Assembly: GCA_964455375.1 (NCBI GenBank) | Contig: CAYVXE010000090.1 | Location: 1-18,395 of the forward strand | DNA length: 18,395 bases | Reading direction: 5' to 3' | Source of the DNA: CAYVXE01 sp964455375 | GTDB taxonomy: Bacteria; Zhuqueibacterota; Zhuqueibacteria; Oceanimicrobiales; Oceanimicrobiaceae | In this document: positions 7,110-14,388 of the stretch, one piece after another | Numbering within the stretch: position 1 is the stretch's first letter | Layout: every line of letters starts with the position of its first letter | Position numbers and translations under genes: made by a program | The notes under the pieces: model-generated | Seen by the model: the letters and a program-made list of their open reading frames with translations, nothing else | Told to the model about the DNA's origin: nothing | The model's database searches: none

Positions 7110-7979
7110 TTAGGATTTTTTCTCATTTTTTGTATAATCATATACGCCTTTGCCTGATTTCCGTCCCAGCCTTCCGGCTTTGACATAACGTTCCAGTAAC
7201 GGGCATGGCCGGTATTTCTCACCAAGTGTTTGGTGTAAAAATTTCAAAATACTCAATCGTGTGTCCAGTCCCACTAAGTCAACCATTTCAAACGGGCCCA
7301 TCGGATGGTTCAGGCCTAACTTCAGCGCTTTATCGATTTCTTCCGGCGTGGAAATACCCTCCTGCAGCATATAAAAAGCCTCGTTGCCGATCATGGCATT
7401 AATGCGGCTGGTAATGAACCCGGGTGACTCTTTAATAACCACTGTTTCCTTCCCCATCTTTTCGGCGACCGCTTTCGTAATTTGGATAGTTGATTCGTCG
7501 GTCTCCAACCCGCGTACAATTTCCACTAATTTCATTTTGTGAACCGGATTAAAAAAATGCATACCGATAAATTGGTTCGGCCTGCTGACAACGGCAGCCA
7601 TCTCAGTCACACTTAAAGACGAGGTGTTTGAGGCAAAGATCGTCGCTGAATGGCACAGTTTATCCAAATCAGAATACAATGCGGTTTTTAAATCAATTTT
7701 TTCAGGAATGGCCTCGATGACAAAATCTGTGCCTGCAACGGCCTTTTCCAGATTACTCTCCTGGACTAAATTATCAATGGCAGCGGTTGCTTCGCCACCT
7801 GAAATTAAGTTGCGTTCCACGGCCTTTTGCAGATTCGCTTGAATAATTGTAATGGCGGATTTAAGCATTTCAGGAGAAACGTCCTGAAGGATCGTTTTAA
7901 AACCGCCCAGTGCTGCAACATGGGCAATTCCACGCCCCATGGTTCCACTGCCGATGACCGTAACTTGATTTATCGTCAA
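7110..7979 (-). CDS. hbd: 3-hydroxybutyryl-CoA (3-hydroxyacyl-CoA) dehydrogenase
   Basis: A 289-residue single-function NAD-dependent 3-hydroxyacyl-CoA dehydrogenase, the usual length for Hbd/PaaH-type enzymes. The N-terminal Rossmann fold starts IGSGTMGRG (9-17). The catalytic core has SNTSS (117-121), H141 in GMHFFNPV with its partner E153 in KLVEIV, and N194 in TSRIN. The C-terminal helical domain (NHPMGPFEMVDLVGLD) mediates dimerisation. It oxidises 3-hydroxyacyl-CoA to 3-ketoacyl-CoA in beta-oxidation, butyrate or aromatic degradation routes. The start is TTG at 7977-7979, preceded by AAGGTG at proper spacing; the upstream ATG and GTG run straight into stop codons. It sits 43 bp after the MDR dehydrogenase in the same gene string. 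Confidence 0.92.
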   Translation of the reverse strand: MTINQVTVIGSGTMGRGIAHVAALGGFKTILQDVSPEMLKSAITIIQANLQKAVERNLISGGEATAAIDNLVQESNLEKAVAGTDFVIEAIPEKIDLKTALYSDLDKLCHSATIFASNTSSLSVTEMAAVVSRPNQFIGMHFFNPVHKMKLVEIVRGLETDESTIQITKAVAEKMGKETVVIKESPGFITSRINAMIGNEAFYMLQEGISTPEEIDKALKLGLNHPMGPFEMVDLVGLDTRLSILKFLHQTLGEKYRPCPLLERYVKAGRLGRKSGKGVYDYTKNEKKS

Positions 7980-8022
7980 TTTTACACCTTAAGTCATTAA
8001 TTGTTACAACGTTATTCCGTTA

Positions 8023-9063
8023 TCATGGAGTCAAAACTATTTTTCCGAATTGTTTACGCTGCATAAGCAATTGATGTGCCTTTGCAACTTCCTTCAACGG
8101 CATGATCCTGTCAATCACAGGTTTTAGCTTGTGAGGGAAAAATTGCAGCGCCTCCCGCAAATCGGATTTTCGACCCATTAAATTACCGAGGATTTTAAGT
8201 TCTTTGAAGAAAACATACCGCAAGTCGGTCACCGCATCATGACCACTGGTGGCCCCACACGTTACCAGGGTTCCACCCTTTCGTAAGGCTTTAATACTTT
8301 GTGTCCAGGTTGATTTTCCCACATGCTCAAAAACAACGTCCACACCCTGTTTTCCGGTGAGCCGTTTGACTTCATCCAGAAAATTTTTTTTCTGATACTG
8401 AATGGTTTCATCTGCTCCTAATTCTCTGGCTTTTTGCAATTTGGCCTCAGAACTTGCAGTGGCGATGACATTTGCCTGAAACAGTTTTGCGATCTGAATT
8501 GCGGCGCTGCCAACGCCGCTGCCTGCTGCGAGAACAAGGATCGTTTGGCCGGGTTTAATTTTAACCTGATGCACAAGCATGTGCCAGGCAGTGAGAAAGA
8601 CGAGCGGCACCGCGGCTGCTTCGGTAAAATTTAAACCTTCCGGTAAAGGGAAAGCGTTCTCAGCCGGTATTTTCACATATTCCGCATATACTCCGCTCGT
8701 CGTTTCACCTAATATTTGGTAATTTCGGCACAGGTTGTCATCACCGGCGAGACAGTGCGGACAGTATCCACAACCCCAACCCGGGGCGAGCAAGACATGA
8801 TCACCCACCTGTACATTGTTTACAAATTTCCCGGTTTTAGATACAATTCCGGCCGCGTCCGAACCGAGAATATGCGGCATTCTAAGTTTAAATGCCGGCA
8901 ATCCCTGACGCACCCACAGGTCGAGATGGTTTAACGCCAGAGCTTTGATCTCGACTAAAACTTCGTTTTCACGAATTGCCGGGATCGGCACATTTTCATA
9001 GCTTAGTTTTTCTACACCGCCATGTTCATGAATAACGACGGCTTTCATTACGTTATTTGACAT
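8023..9063 (-). CDS. Zinc-type medium-chain dehydrogenase/reductase lacking catalytic-zinc ligands
   Basis: A 346-residue MDR-superfamily oxidoreductase. The structural zinc lobe is intact, with C98, C101, C104 and C112 in the classic 2-2-7 spacing. The catalytic-zinc ligands of true alcohol dehydrogenases are absent: the usual cysteine is replaced in NHLDLW (45-50), and GHE is replaced by LGSDAAG (66-72). The nucleotide-binding motif AAGSGVGSAAIQIAK is present and predicts NAD(P)H use. It therefore looks like a quinone/enoyl-type reductase with a structural zinc. Given its place between a 4-hydroxybenzoyl-CoA-reductase-like FAD subunit and hbd, an enoyl-CoA reductase role is plausible but unproven. 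Its ATG overlaps the FAD-subunit stop by one base (TAATG), which indicates coupling. Confidence 0.85.
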   Translation of the reverse strand: MSNNVMKAVVIHEHGGVEKLSYENVPIPAIRENEVLVEIKALALNHLDLWVRQGLPAFKLRMPHILGSDAAGIVSKTGKFVNNVQVGDHVLLAPGWGCGYCPHCLAGDDNLCRNYQILGETTSGVYAEYVKIPAENAFPLPEGLNFTEAAAVPLVFLTAWHMLVHQVKIKPGQTILVLAAGSGVGSAAIQIAKLFQANVIATASSEAKLQKARELGADETIQYQKKNFLDEVKRLTGKQGVDVVFEHVGKSTWTQSIKALRKGGTLVTCGATSGHDAVTDLRYVFFKELKILGNLMGRKSDLREALQFFPHKLKPVIDRIMPLKEVAKAHQLLMQRKQFGKIVLTP

Positions 9064-10028
9064 TAATTCGACATCTCTGTAAGGAGCCTTCTTACATACA
9101 CACCAACCATGGCCTTACGATATTGCGGTGAAAAATGAACATTGCGATAGGGTTTCACCACATCCATAATTTCCTGACTGATTTGTTCAATTCGTTCATT
9201 TGTTAATTGATCTCCAATGAACTGCTGTGTGATTTCATCGAACAATAGCGGCGTTGTCGCGGTGCCGGTTAAAGCGATTCGGAACGCGACAATGGTTCTT
9301 TCCTTCAATTTCAAAGCTACCGCTGTTCCCATGACCGGGTAATCCATCGAATCCCTGATGCGAAGTTTTCGGTACATGGCTTTCAAGGATTTTGACTTTT
9401 GCGGAAGCGTAATATGGGTTAAAATTTCCTCCGGAAGTTTTACATTGCGCGTGATGCCGTCATGGGTGAAGAACTTGCTGGAATGAACAGCCCGTTTCCC
9501 TCCAGGGCCTGCCAGGTGAAATGTCGCGTCCAGAACCATGAAAACCGGCGCCAAATCACCGGAATAGGTGGCGTAACAAACCTCCTTTTGTGGGACGACC
9601 AGACAATCCTCACCATCGGCCTTCAGACAGAATCCCTTCGACTGACGCCACAGATAAGATTGATTGAAGTACCAACAACGTGTATCCAAAAGAATGTTAC
9701 CTCCCACCGTCGCTGATTCCCGTAACAGCGGCGTTGCCACGAGATGAACAGCCTCGGTCAAAGCGGGATAGTTTTTCTTAAGAATTGGACTTTTTTCTAA
9801 ATTGACCAGTGCGGTCATCGCTCCTATTTGCTGTTCATCGATTTGCGACAATTCTCTAATTCTCGAAAGGCTGATGACGTTATTGCGTGCATTCAATCTA
9901 TTTTTGTAATTGGGAAGTACGTCTGTTCCACCGGCAATAAAATCAAAATCATCCTTACATGATTTTGCAATTTCGATCGCTTCTTCAACAGTCGCAGGTT
10001 GATAATATTTAAATTCGGGTAAAATCAT
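9063..10028 (-). CDS. hcrB: Molybdenum hydroxylase FAD subunit with [4Fe-4S] loop (4-hydroxybenzoyl-CoA reductase beta type)
   Basis: A 321-residue FAD-binding subunit of the xanthine oxidase family. FAD motifs are IAGGTD (31-36) and the TVGGNI block (107-112). An about 40-residue loop inserted after NILLDTR carries C118, C134, C142 and C151. The spacing and context (WYFNQSYLWR, GFC, KADGEDC) match the loop that holds the extra [4Fe-4S] cluster in 4-hydroxybenzoyl-CoA reductase beta and is missing from ordinary family members. The subunit passes electrons between the gamma [2Fe-2S] centres and FAD. Its partners are the alpha and gamma subunits upstream, from which it is separated by the DUF1028 gene. 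The true substrate could be another hydroxyaryl- or acyl-CoA. Confidence 0.85.
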   Translation of the reverse strand: MILPEFKYYQPATVEEAIEIAKSCKDDFDFIAGGTDVLPNYKNRLNARNNVISLSRIRELSQIDEQQIGAMTALVNLEKSPILKKNYPALTEAVHLVATPLLRESATVGGNILLDTRCWYFNQSYLWRQSKGFCLKADGEDCLVVPQKEVCYATYSGDLAPVFMVLDATFHLAGPGGKRAVHSSKFFTHDGITRNVKLPEEILTHITLPQKSKSLKAMYRKLRIRDSMDYPVMGTAVALKLKERTIVAFRIALTGTATTPLLFDEITQQFIGDQLTNERIEQISQEIMDVVKPYRNVHFSPQYRKAMVGVYVRRLLTEMSN

Positions 10029-10030
10029 AA

Positions 10031-11050
10031 TTAATTGTTACTCTTTGGAGCGACGGATAATATTTTTTCGATGGTTTGGTCATTGGCAACTAAAATATCG
10101 ACGGCAGGTAATCGAGGAATAAGCGTTGCCCAATTTTGGTCTTTGGCAAAGATTTCTTTGAACAGAGGTAAGGATTCATCCACCCGCTTTGCGTTAACCA
10201 GAGACACGGCATGCCAGAACTTCATCTCCAGATTATCCGGGAAAAGCTCTTCTGCAGCGCCGTATTCCTTTAGTGCTCCTTCGATATCATTGTGCTCAAC
10301 CGCCAAATCACCTTTATTCATGTGCTCATACGCACGGTGGAGTTTAACCAGACGACTTAACTCTTTTATCGGTTCCTGACTATCTTCCACACGCAGATCC
10401 ATCACGGTGTCTTCCCAGGGTTTCCCGGACGATTTTCCTTTAACGATGAGAATCGCCGCTGATTGTCGTCCCCGAATATCTCCTCCGACAGATTGGGCGG
10501 CTTTCAAAGCAGCTAACATTCTGTCTGCGAGGTCACCGGTTGTGTTTTTGTAAGCATTTGCCATGGCACCCCATACCTTATCGTTGAGCATCAGATTGGC
10601 CTGAACAGAAAAATTATCGCCGATGATATGCCCTGCCGCTTCGATACATTTTGCACCGGTGTGCGCAGCGACATTTCCATGCGCGTCGATCATCGCAACC
10701 TGACGTATTTCGGGATGTTCGTCCGCGGTTTTTAATCCTTCCAGCGCCTCGGGAGCAGTGCGTCCGGCTCGCATTAAATCGAGACCGAGTTTACCATAGG
10801 TCACGTCCACAAATGATTGTGTGGCCACAGCACCAACGCCTGCTTCGGCCCAGGTTACTGAGGAGCCCACAGAAAACCAATGTGACTGCACGGCAACACC
10901 CATTTCCCCGGTTTCAGGGTCACGAGCAACGATAGAAAATGTGTGTACGGGCCGTAGTGGTTTCCTGAGATTCGTACCGGGTGCAGAAAATGAAGTACTC
11001 GGTGAAGCAAATGCAATGATTAAAAAGACAAAAAGTAATCTTTTAAACAT
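10031..11050 (-). CDS. Secreted DUF1028 (Ntn-hydrolase-like) protein with C-terminal TPR-like region
   Basis: A 339-residue protein with a clear signal peptide (KR at 3-4, hydrophobic 5-14, likely cut after the SFSA at 20-23). The DUF1028 domain follows at about 36-230, with HTFSIVARDPETGEMGVAVQ, AGVGAVATQSF, MIDAHGNVAAHTG (120-132) and RGRQSAAILIV. DUF1028 proteins have an Ntn-hydrolase-like fold, but their reaction is not established. A helical TPR-like tail (about 238-315) follows, in the place where many family members carry a peptidoglycan-binding-like segment. AGGAGAGAGG precedes the ATG. It lies between the alpha (30 bp) and beta (2 bp) subunit genes of a cytoplasmic molybdenum hydroxylase, a striking position for an exported protein. 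It may process an extracytoplasmic substrate that feeds the pathway. Confidence 0.85.
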   Translation of the reverse strand: MFKRLLFVFLIIAFASPSTSFSAPGTNLRKPLRPVHTFSIVARDPETGEMGVAVQSHWFSVGSSVTWAEAGVGAVATQSFVDVTYGKLGLDLMRAGRTAPEALEGLKTADEHPEIRQVAMIDAHGNVAAHTGAKCIEAAGHIIGDNFSVQANLMLNDKVWGAMANAYKNTTGDLADRMLAALKAAQSVGGDIRGRQSAAILIVKGKSSGKPWEDTVMDLRVEDSQEPIKELSRLVKLHRAYEHMNKGDLAVEHNDIEGALKEYGAAEELFPDNLEMKFWHAVSLVNAKRVDESLPLFKEIFAKDQNWATLIPRLPAVDILVANDQTIEKILSVAPKSNN

Positions 11051-11080
11051 GTCCTCTCTCCTTTTAAAAAACGATGATAG

Positions 11081-13441
11081 TTACGAAATTTCGACCATAG
11101 AATTTTTTAATTTTACCTGCTGCCTTAGCGCAGCTTTCCAGAGTTTGTCAGGCGTTATCGGTAATGAGTTAATCCGAATGCCGACTGCATCGTAAATGGC
11201 ATTTGCCACGGCCGGCAAAATCGGCAGCAACGGGCCTTCGCCTGCTTCCTTTGCACCGTACGGTCCCTCCGGATCATTACTTTCTACGATAATCACGTCT
11301 ACTTCCGGCATTTGCATGGGCGTCAAGGTGCGGTAATCGAGAAAATTCGGCCCCTGGATATTTCCTTTATTATACGGCATTTCTTCAATGAGTGCCTGAC
11401 CGAGTCCCATGTGAATACAGCCTTCAATTTGACCTTCAACCGCTAGCGGATTTAGTGCCTTCCCACAATCGTGAGCGGCCCAGACTTTGTTCACCTTCAC
11501 CTCAAATGTTTCCGGATCGACTGAAACTTGTGCAATATAAGATTGAAAACTATAGGTGGGAGAGAGACCGGCACGCCAGCCTTTGAATTCACCACGTTTA
11601 CCGATTGGCGGCGGCGCCTGGTATCTTCCTTTGGCGATGAGTGCACCGTTGTTGGCGAGCGCCTGTTCTAACACGTTGTCAAAACCCATTTGAATGTCTG
11701 GATTTGGTGCATAAATAACTTTTTCATCCTGCAAAATAAAGCCCTTTGCCGGATAACCCGTCATTGCCGCGGCGGCATTCACCAGTTTTTCCCTGATCCG
11801 GTTTGCCGCTTCCAAAGCAGCATTTCCGGCCATGAATGTCACCCGACTGGAGTAGGAACCGAGATCCACGGGATCCGCGTCGGAGTCACCGGAAAATATT
11901 CTGATGCGGTCTAATTTTACCCCAAGAGGTTCAGCCACACATTGCGCAAGCATGGTGTCACTCCCCTGCCCGATTTCGGCCGCCATACAATGAACTGTAA
12001 TGCCACCATCCATATCGATTTTAATGTGTGCCGTGGAATGCGGTAAATCGTTAAAGTGGATGCGATGGGCGCTGCCGCTGATATAAAATCCGCAAGCCAC
12101 CCCGATGCCTTCTCCGAATGGTAACTTACCGTGCTTCATATCCCATTCGGAACGAGTTCTGGCCTGTTCAATACATTGCCGGGTTCCGTTGCTGGTAATC
12201 CGGAAGCCATTGAGCGTTTCTGTATTTTCTGGCAGTAGATTCTGCAACCTGAAATCACATGGATCAAGTTTTAAATCTTCAGCCAACTGGTCCAGCAGCA
12301 CTTCAAACGAAAAACGAGTATTGACGGCCCCATGTCCACGCATAGCACCGCACGGCGCTTTATTGGTGTAAACCCGCCGTCCTGCATATTTAAAATTGGG
12401 AATACGATAGGGTCCCATGGCCAAAACACCGTTGTAGTAGGTGGTCACAACGCCAAAACTTCCCCACGCACCACCGTCGATGGTTGCATCTACATCGAGG
12501 GCTGTGAGCATCCCATTTTTGTCTGCGGCAACAGCAATTTTGGTTTTCGTTGGATGCCGACCATGATTATTCAGGAAAACATCCTCCCGGTCAAACAAGA
12601 TTTTAACCGGACTGCCACACTTTCGCGAAAGCAGCGCTGCGATCATTTCATGTGGAAACGGGTCGCTTTTACCGCCGAACCCGCCGCCAACCATGGGACG
12701 AATCACCCGAATTTTGTGCATGGGCATTTCCATGACAGTGGTCAAAGCACGGTGCAAATAATGCGGTACCTGTTGCGCCGACCACACAGTCAATCTGCCG
12801 TCGGCGTCATAATGTGCAATGCTGGCGATGGGTTCGGTAAATGCATGGGTGACTCCGACAAATTCAAATTCTCCCCGTTGGACGAAGTCGGCTGTCTCGA
12901 TTGCCTCCGGAACATTGCCAAAATGCTGCTGCACGGATTTTTGAATATTCGTGTTATCCTGGGTTTTGTCCTGCAGCGGTTCTTTAGTCGGTTTGAGGCC
13001 ATCCTCTGCTTTTAAGATCGGTTTTAATTGTTCCCACTCAACGTTAATCAGTGAAATGGCTTCATTGGCGATTTCTTCATTAATGGCGGCAACGGCAGCA
13101 ACACAATCGCCGATGTACAAAACTTTGCCTGCGCGGCCTGGCGCTCCCGGCCTGGGCAAACTGATTTCATCCTGTGAAATTGGCAGGACGCCGAAACGAT
13201 TTTGAGCGCCCGGTTCGTTTCCGGTTAAGACTGCTTTCACACCATCCAGGGCCTCGGCTTGCGAGACATCGACCCTTTTCACCCGAGCATGCGCATACGG
13301 ACTGCGCAAAATTTTTCCGATGAGCATTCCCGGCAATTTGATGTCATCTGTGTAAACACCTTCACCGGTCGTTTTCTTGAGTGCATCAACTAACGGGACG
13401 CGTTTGCCAATAACATTTGAAGAGAGGTGGTTATTTTTCAT
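11081..13441 (-). CDS. hcrA: Molybdenum hydroxylase large subunit (4-hydroxybenzoyl-CoA reductase alpha-like)
   Basis: A 786-residue molybdopterin-binding subunit of the xanthine oxidase family, about the length of 4-hydroxybenzoyl-CoA reductase alpha. An N-terminal aldehyde-oxidase a/b hammerhead domain (about 12-140) is followed by the molybdenum-cofactor domains. These contain VGGGFGGK (251-258), CGAMRGHGAVNTRF (364-377), EIGQGSDT (489-496) and the active-site glutamate E732 in GPYGAKEAGEG. No twin-arginine signal is present, so it is cytoplasmic. The RGHG form of the cofactor loop and the [4Fe-4S]-type beta subunit nearby favour the hydroxybenzoyl-CoA reductase branch over xanthine dehydrogenase. 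A related hydroxylase with another CoA-ester or heterocyclic substrate cannot be excluded. The ATG has an AGGG element upstream, and the gene follows gamma by 46 bp. Confidence 0.85.
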   Translation of the reverse strand: MKNNHLSSNVIGKRVPLVDALKKTTGEGVYTDDIKLPGMLIGKILRSPYAHARVKRVDVSQAEALDGVKAVLTGNEPGAQNRFGVLPISQDEISLPRPGAPGRAGKVLYIGDCVAAVAAINEEIANEAISLINVEWEQLKPILKAEDGLKPTKEPLQDKTQDNTNIQKSVQQHFGNVPEAIETADFVQRGEFEFVGVTHAFTEPIASIAHYDADGRLTVWSAQQVPHYLHRALTTVMEMPMHKIRVIRPMVGGGFGGKSDPFPHEMIAALLSRKCGSPVKILFDREDVFLNNHGRHPTKTKIAVAADKNGMLTALDVDATIDGGAWGSFGVVTTYYNGVLAMGPYRIPNFKYAGRRVYTNKAPCGAMRGHGAVNTRFSFEVLLDQLAEDLKLDPCDFRLQNLLPENTETLNGFRITSNGTRQCIEQARTRSEWDMKHGKLPFGEGIGVACGFYISGSAHRIHFNDLPHSTAHIKIDMDGGITVHCMAAEIGQGSDTMLAQCVAEPLGVKLDRIRIFSGDSDADPVDLGSYSSRVTFMAGNAALEAANRIREKLVNAAAAMTGYPAKGFILQDEKVIYAPNPDIQMGFDNVLEQALANNGALIAKGRYQAPPPIGKRGEFKGWRAGLSPTYSFQSYIAQVSVDPETFEVKVNKVWAAHDCGKALNPLAVEGQIEGCIHMGLGQALIEEMPYNKGNIQGPNFLDYRTLTPMQMPEVDVIIVESNDPEGPYGAKEAGEGPLLPILPAVANAIYDAVGIRINSLPITPDKLWKAALRQQVKLKNSMVEIS

Positions 13442-13487
13442 TTTATTGCCCTGAGAAAAATAATTTATAAATGATGCAGCGGCATCC

Positions 13488-13961
13488 TTAGTCCGCTAAA
13501 AGTTCTTTTGCCGCTGATTCAATTGCATCGACTATCTTAATATAACCGGTGCAGCGACATAAATTTCCTGAAATTGCTTCCTGGATTTCTTCACGCTTTG
13601 GGGCAGGATTCTCATCTAAAAATGATTTTGCCGTCATGATGAAACCCTGCGTACAAAAGCCGCATTGCGACCCGCCGGACTCTGCAAAAGCTTTCTGCAG
13701 CGGGTGAATGAGCGGCGATTTCAACCCTTCGATGGTGGTGATTTCCTTTCCCGCTGCTTCCAGCGCCAGGGTTAAGCAGGATAGTTTCGCCCGTCCATCG
13801 ATGAGAACCGTACAGCAGCCGCACGTACCCATGTCACACCCGCGTTTCGTGCCGGTCAGATTGAGATTCTCCCGAATGACATCCAGTAGAACGTCATAAT
13901 CCCGAACAGGTGTTTCATAGGTTGAACCGTTAATTTTAAGGCTTACAACTTTACGTGACAT
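13488..13961 (-). CDS. hcrC: Molybdenum hydroxylase [2Fe-2S] small subunit
   Basis: A 157-residue iron-sulfur subunit of the xanthine oxidase family with both expected clusters. The plant-ferredoxin-type site is C42, C47, C50 and C62 (GCDMGTCGCCTVLIDG). The C-terminal helical site is C100, C103, C135 and C137 (QCGFCTQGF and GNLCRCTGY). Length and motif spacing are normal. It relays electrons between the molybdenum site in alpha and the FAD subunit. It is the first gene of the operon; the ATG at 13961 is preceded by AGGA at good spacing, and a possible promoter lies just upstream. Assignment to the hydroxybenzoyl-CoA reductase type comes from the partner beta subunit rather than from this protein itself. 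Confidence 0.9.
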   Translation of the reverse strand: MSRKVVSLKINGSTYETPVRDYDVLLDVIRENLNLTGTKRGCDMGTCGCCTVLIDGRAKLSCLTLALEAAGKEITTIEGLKSPLIHPLQKAFAESGGSQCGFCTQGFIMTAKSFLDENPAPKREEIQEAISGNLCRCTGYIKIVDAIESAAKELLAD

Positions 13962-14156
13962 GATTTTTCCTGAGATAGTTTATCGTATAATCATAAAACA
14001 AAATACAGATGCATTTAATTCGTGATTGATCGAAAACGCTTGGTTTAACCTGCAAAGCGCCAAAAAGCAAGCTGAGAATTTAGTCGACAGGCTGGGGCGG
14101 TTTTGTCAAGTTGAAACAATTGTTTTAAAGTGCCTACATAGTACATCCCGTATAAC
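13962..14156. other. Intergenic control region between kinase remnant and molybdenum hydroxylase operon
   Basis: This non-coding stretch separates the kinase array from the operon on the same strand. It has the candidate promoter at 13990-14018. It also has a weak inverted repeat, CGCTT/AAGCG, around 14037-14059. No GC hairpin followed by a U-run and no recognisable molybdenum-cofactor riboswitch were seen. Confidence 0.45.
13990..14018 (-). promoter_or_regulatory. Candidate promoter of the molybdenum hydroxylase operon
   Basis: On the minus strand TATGAT (13990-13995) is five of six to the -10 consensus. It lies 17 bp after a weak -35, TTAAAT (14013-14018). A start near 13983 would leave a short leader of about 20 nt before the first operon gene. 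The weak -35 suggests help from an activator, or that the real promoter is elsewhere in 13962-14156. Confidence 0.3.
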
Positions 14157-14347
14157 CTTCGTATCCTCGGCTTTTTTACCCCGTGAGATATTATTTCCCT
14201 GAAATTCTTGCAGCATCGCCGGTTTCTTCGTTCTCACTACAAAAAGGCCACAGCTTGCGGTTTATCTCATGGGGTGTAGACGACGCCCATGCCACCACTG
14301 CCAAGCTCTTCGAGGATTTTGTAATGGAGTATGGTTTTACCGATCAT
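14157..14347 (-). pseudogene. Remnant of a third Ser/Thr kinase gene (N-terminus only)
   Basis: Reading from an ATG at 14345-14347, the minus strand encodes MIGKTILHYKILEELGSGGM and then GVVYTP before a TGA (14267-14269). This is the start and glycine-rich ATP loop of the neighbouring kinase (MIGKTISHYKIIEKLGEGGM). After a 98-bp inverted-repeat element the homology resumes as KAEDTK (14157-14174), exactly the residues that follow GVVY in the intact kinase, then ends. The fragment is therefore a kinase gene start that was split by an insertion and has lost the rest. It lies 41 bp after the stop of the second kinase, as the third member of a tandem array. The 26-residue peptide could still be translated but cannot be a kinase. 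Confidence 0.8.
14178..14275. mobile_element. 98-bp MITE-like element with 13-bp terminal inverted repeats
   Basis: The left end ACCCCGTGAGATA (14178-14190) and right end TATCTCATGGGGT (14263-14275) are inverted repeats with one mismatch in 13. The element exactly splits the kinase remnant between the codons for GVVY and KAEDTK, so its boundaries are supported by homology as well as by the repeats. It has no coding capacity. A target-site duplication is not clear: three extra A residues remain at one junction. It would need a transposase supplied in trans. Confidence 0.65.
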
Positions 14348-14388
14348 AGTCAAGTGCCTTTGAAATATTGCCTCTTATTCGGGTCGGC

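Noticed and set aside
12332..13015. 227-residue plus-strand open frame
   Set aside because: It lies wholly antisense to the molybdenum hydroxylase alpha gene, is rich in the odd residue mix of shadow frames, and shows no domain.
14104..14109. Minus-strand TTGACA as -35 box for the molybdenum operon
   Set aside because: No acceptable -10 hexamer lies 16-19 bp downstream.
13962..14156. Molybdenum-cofactor riboswitch ahead of the operon
   Set aside because: The likely leader is short and no extended conserved multi-stem structure is visible.
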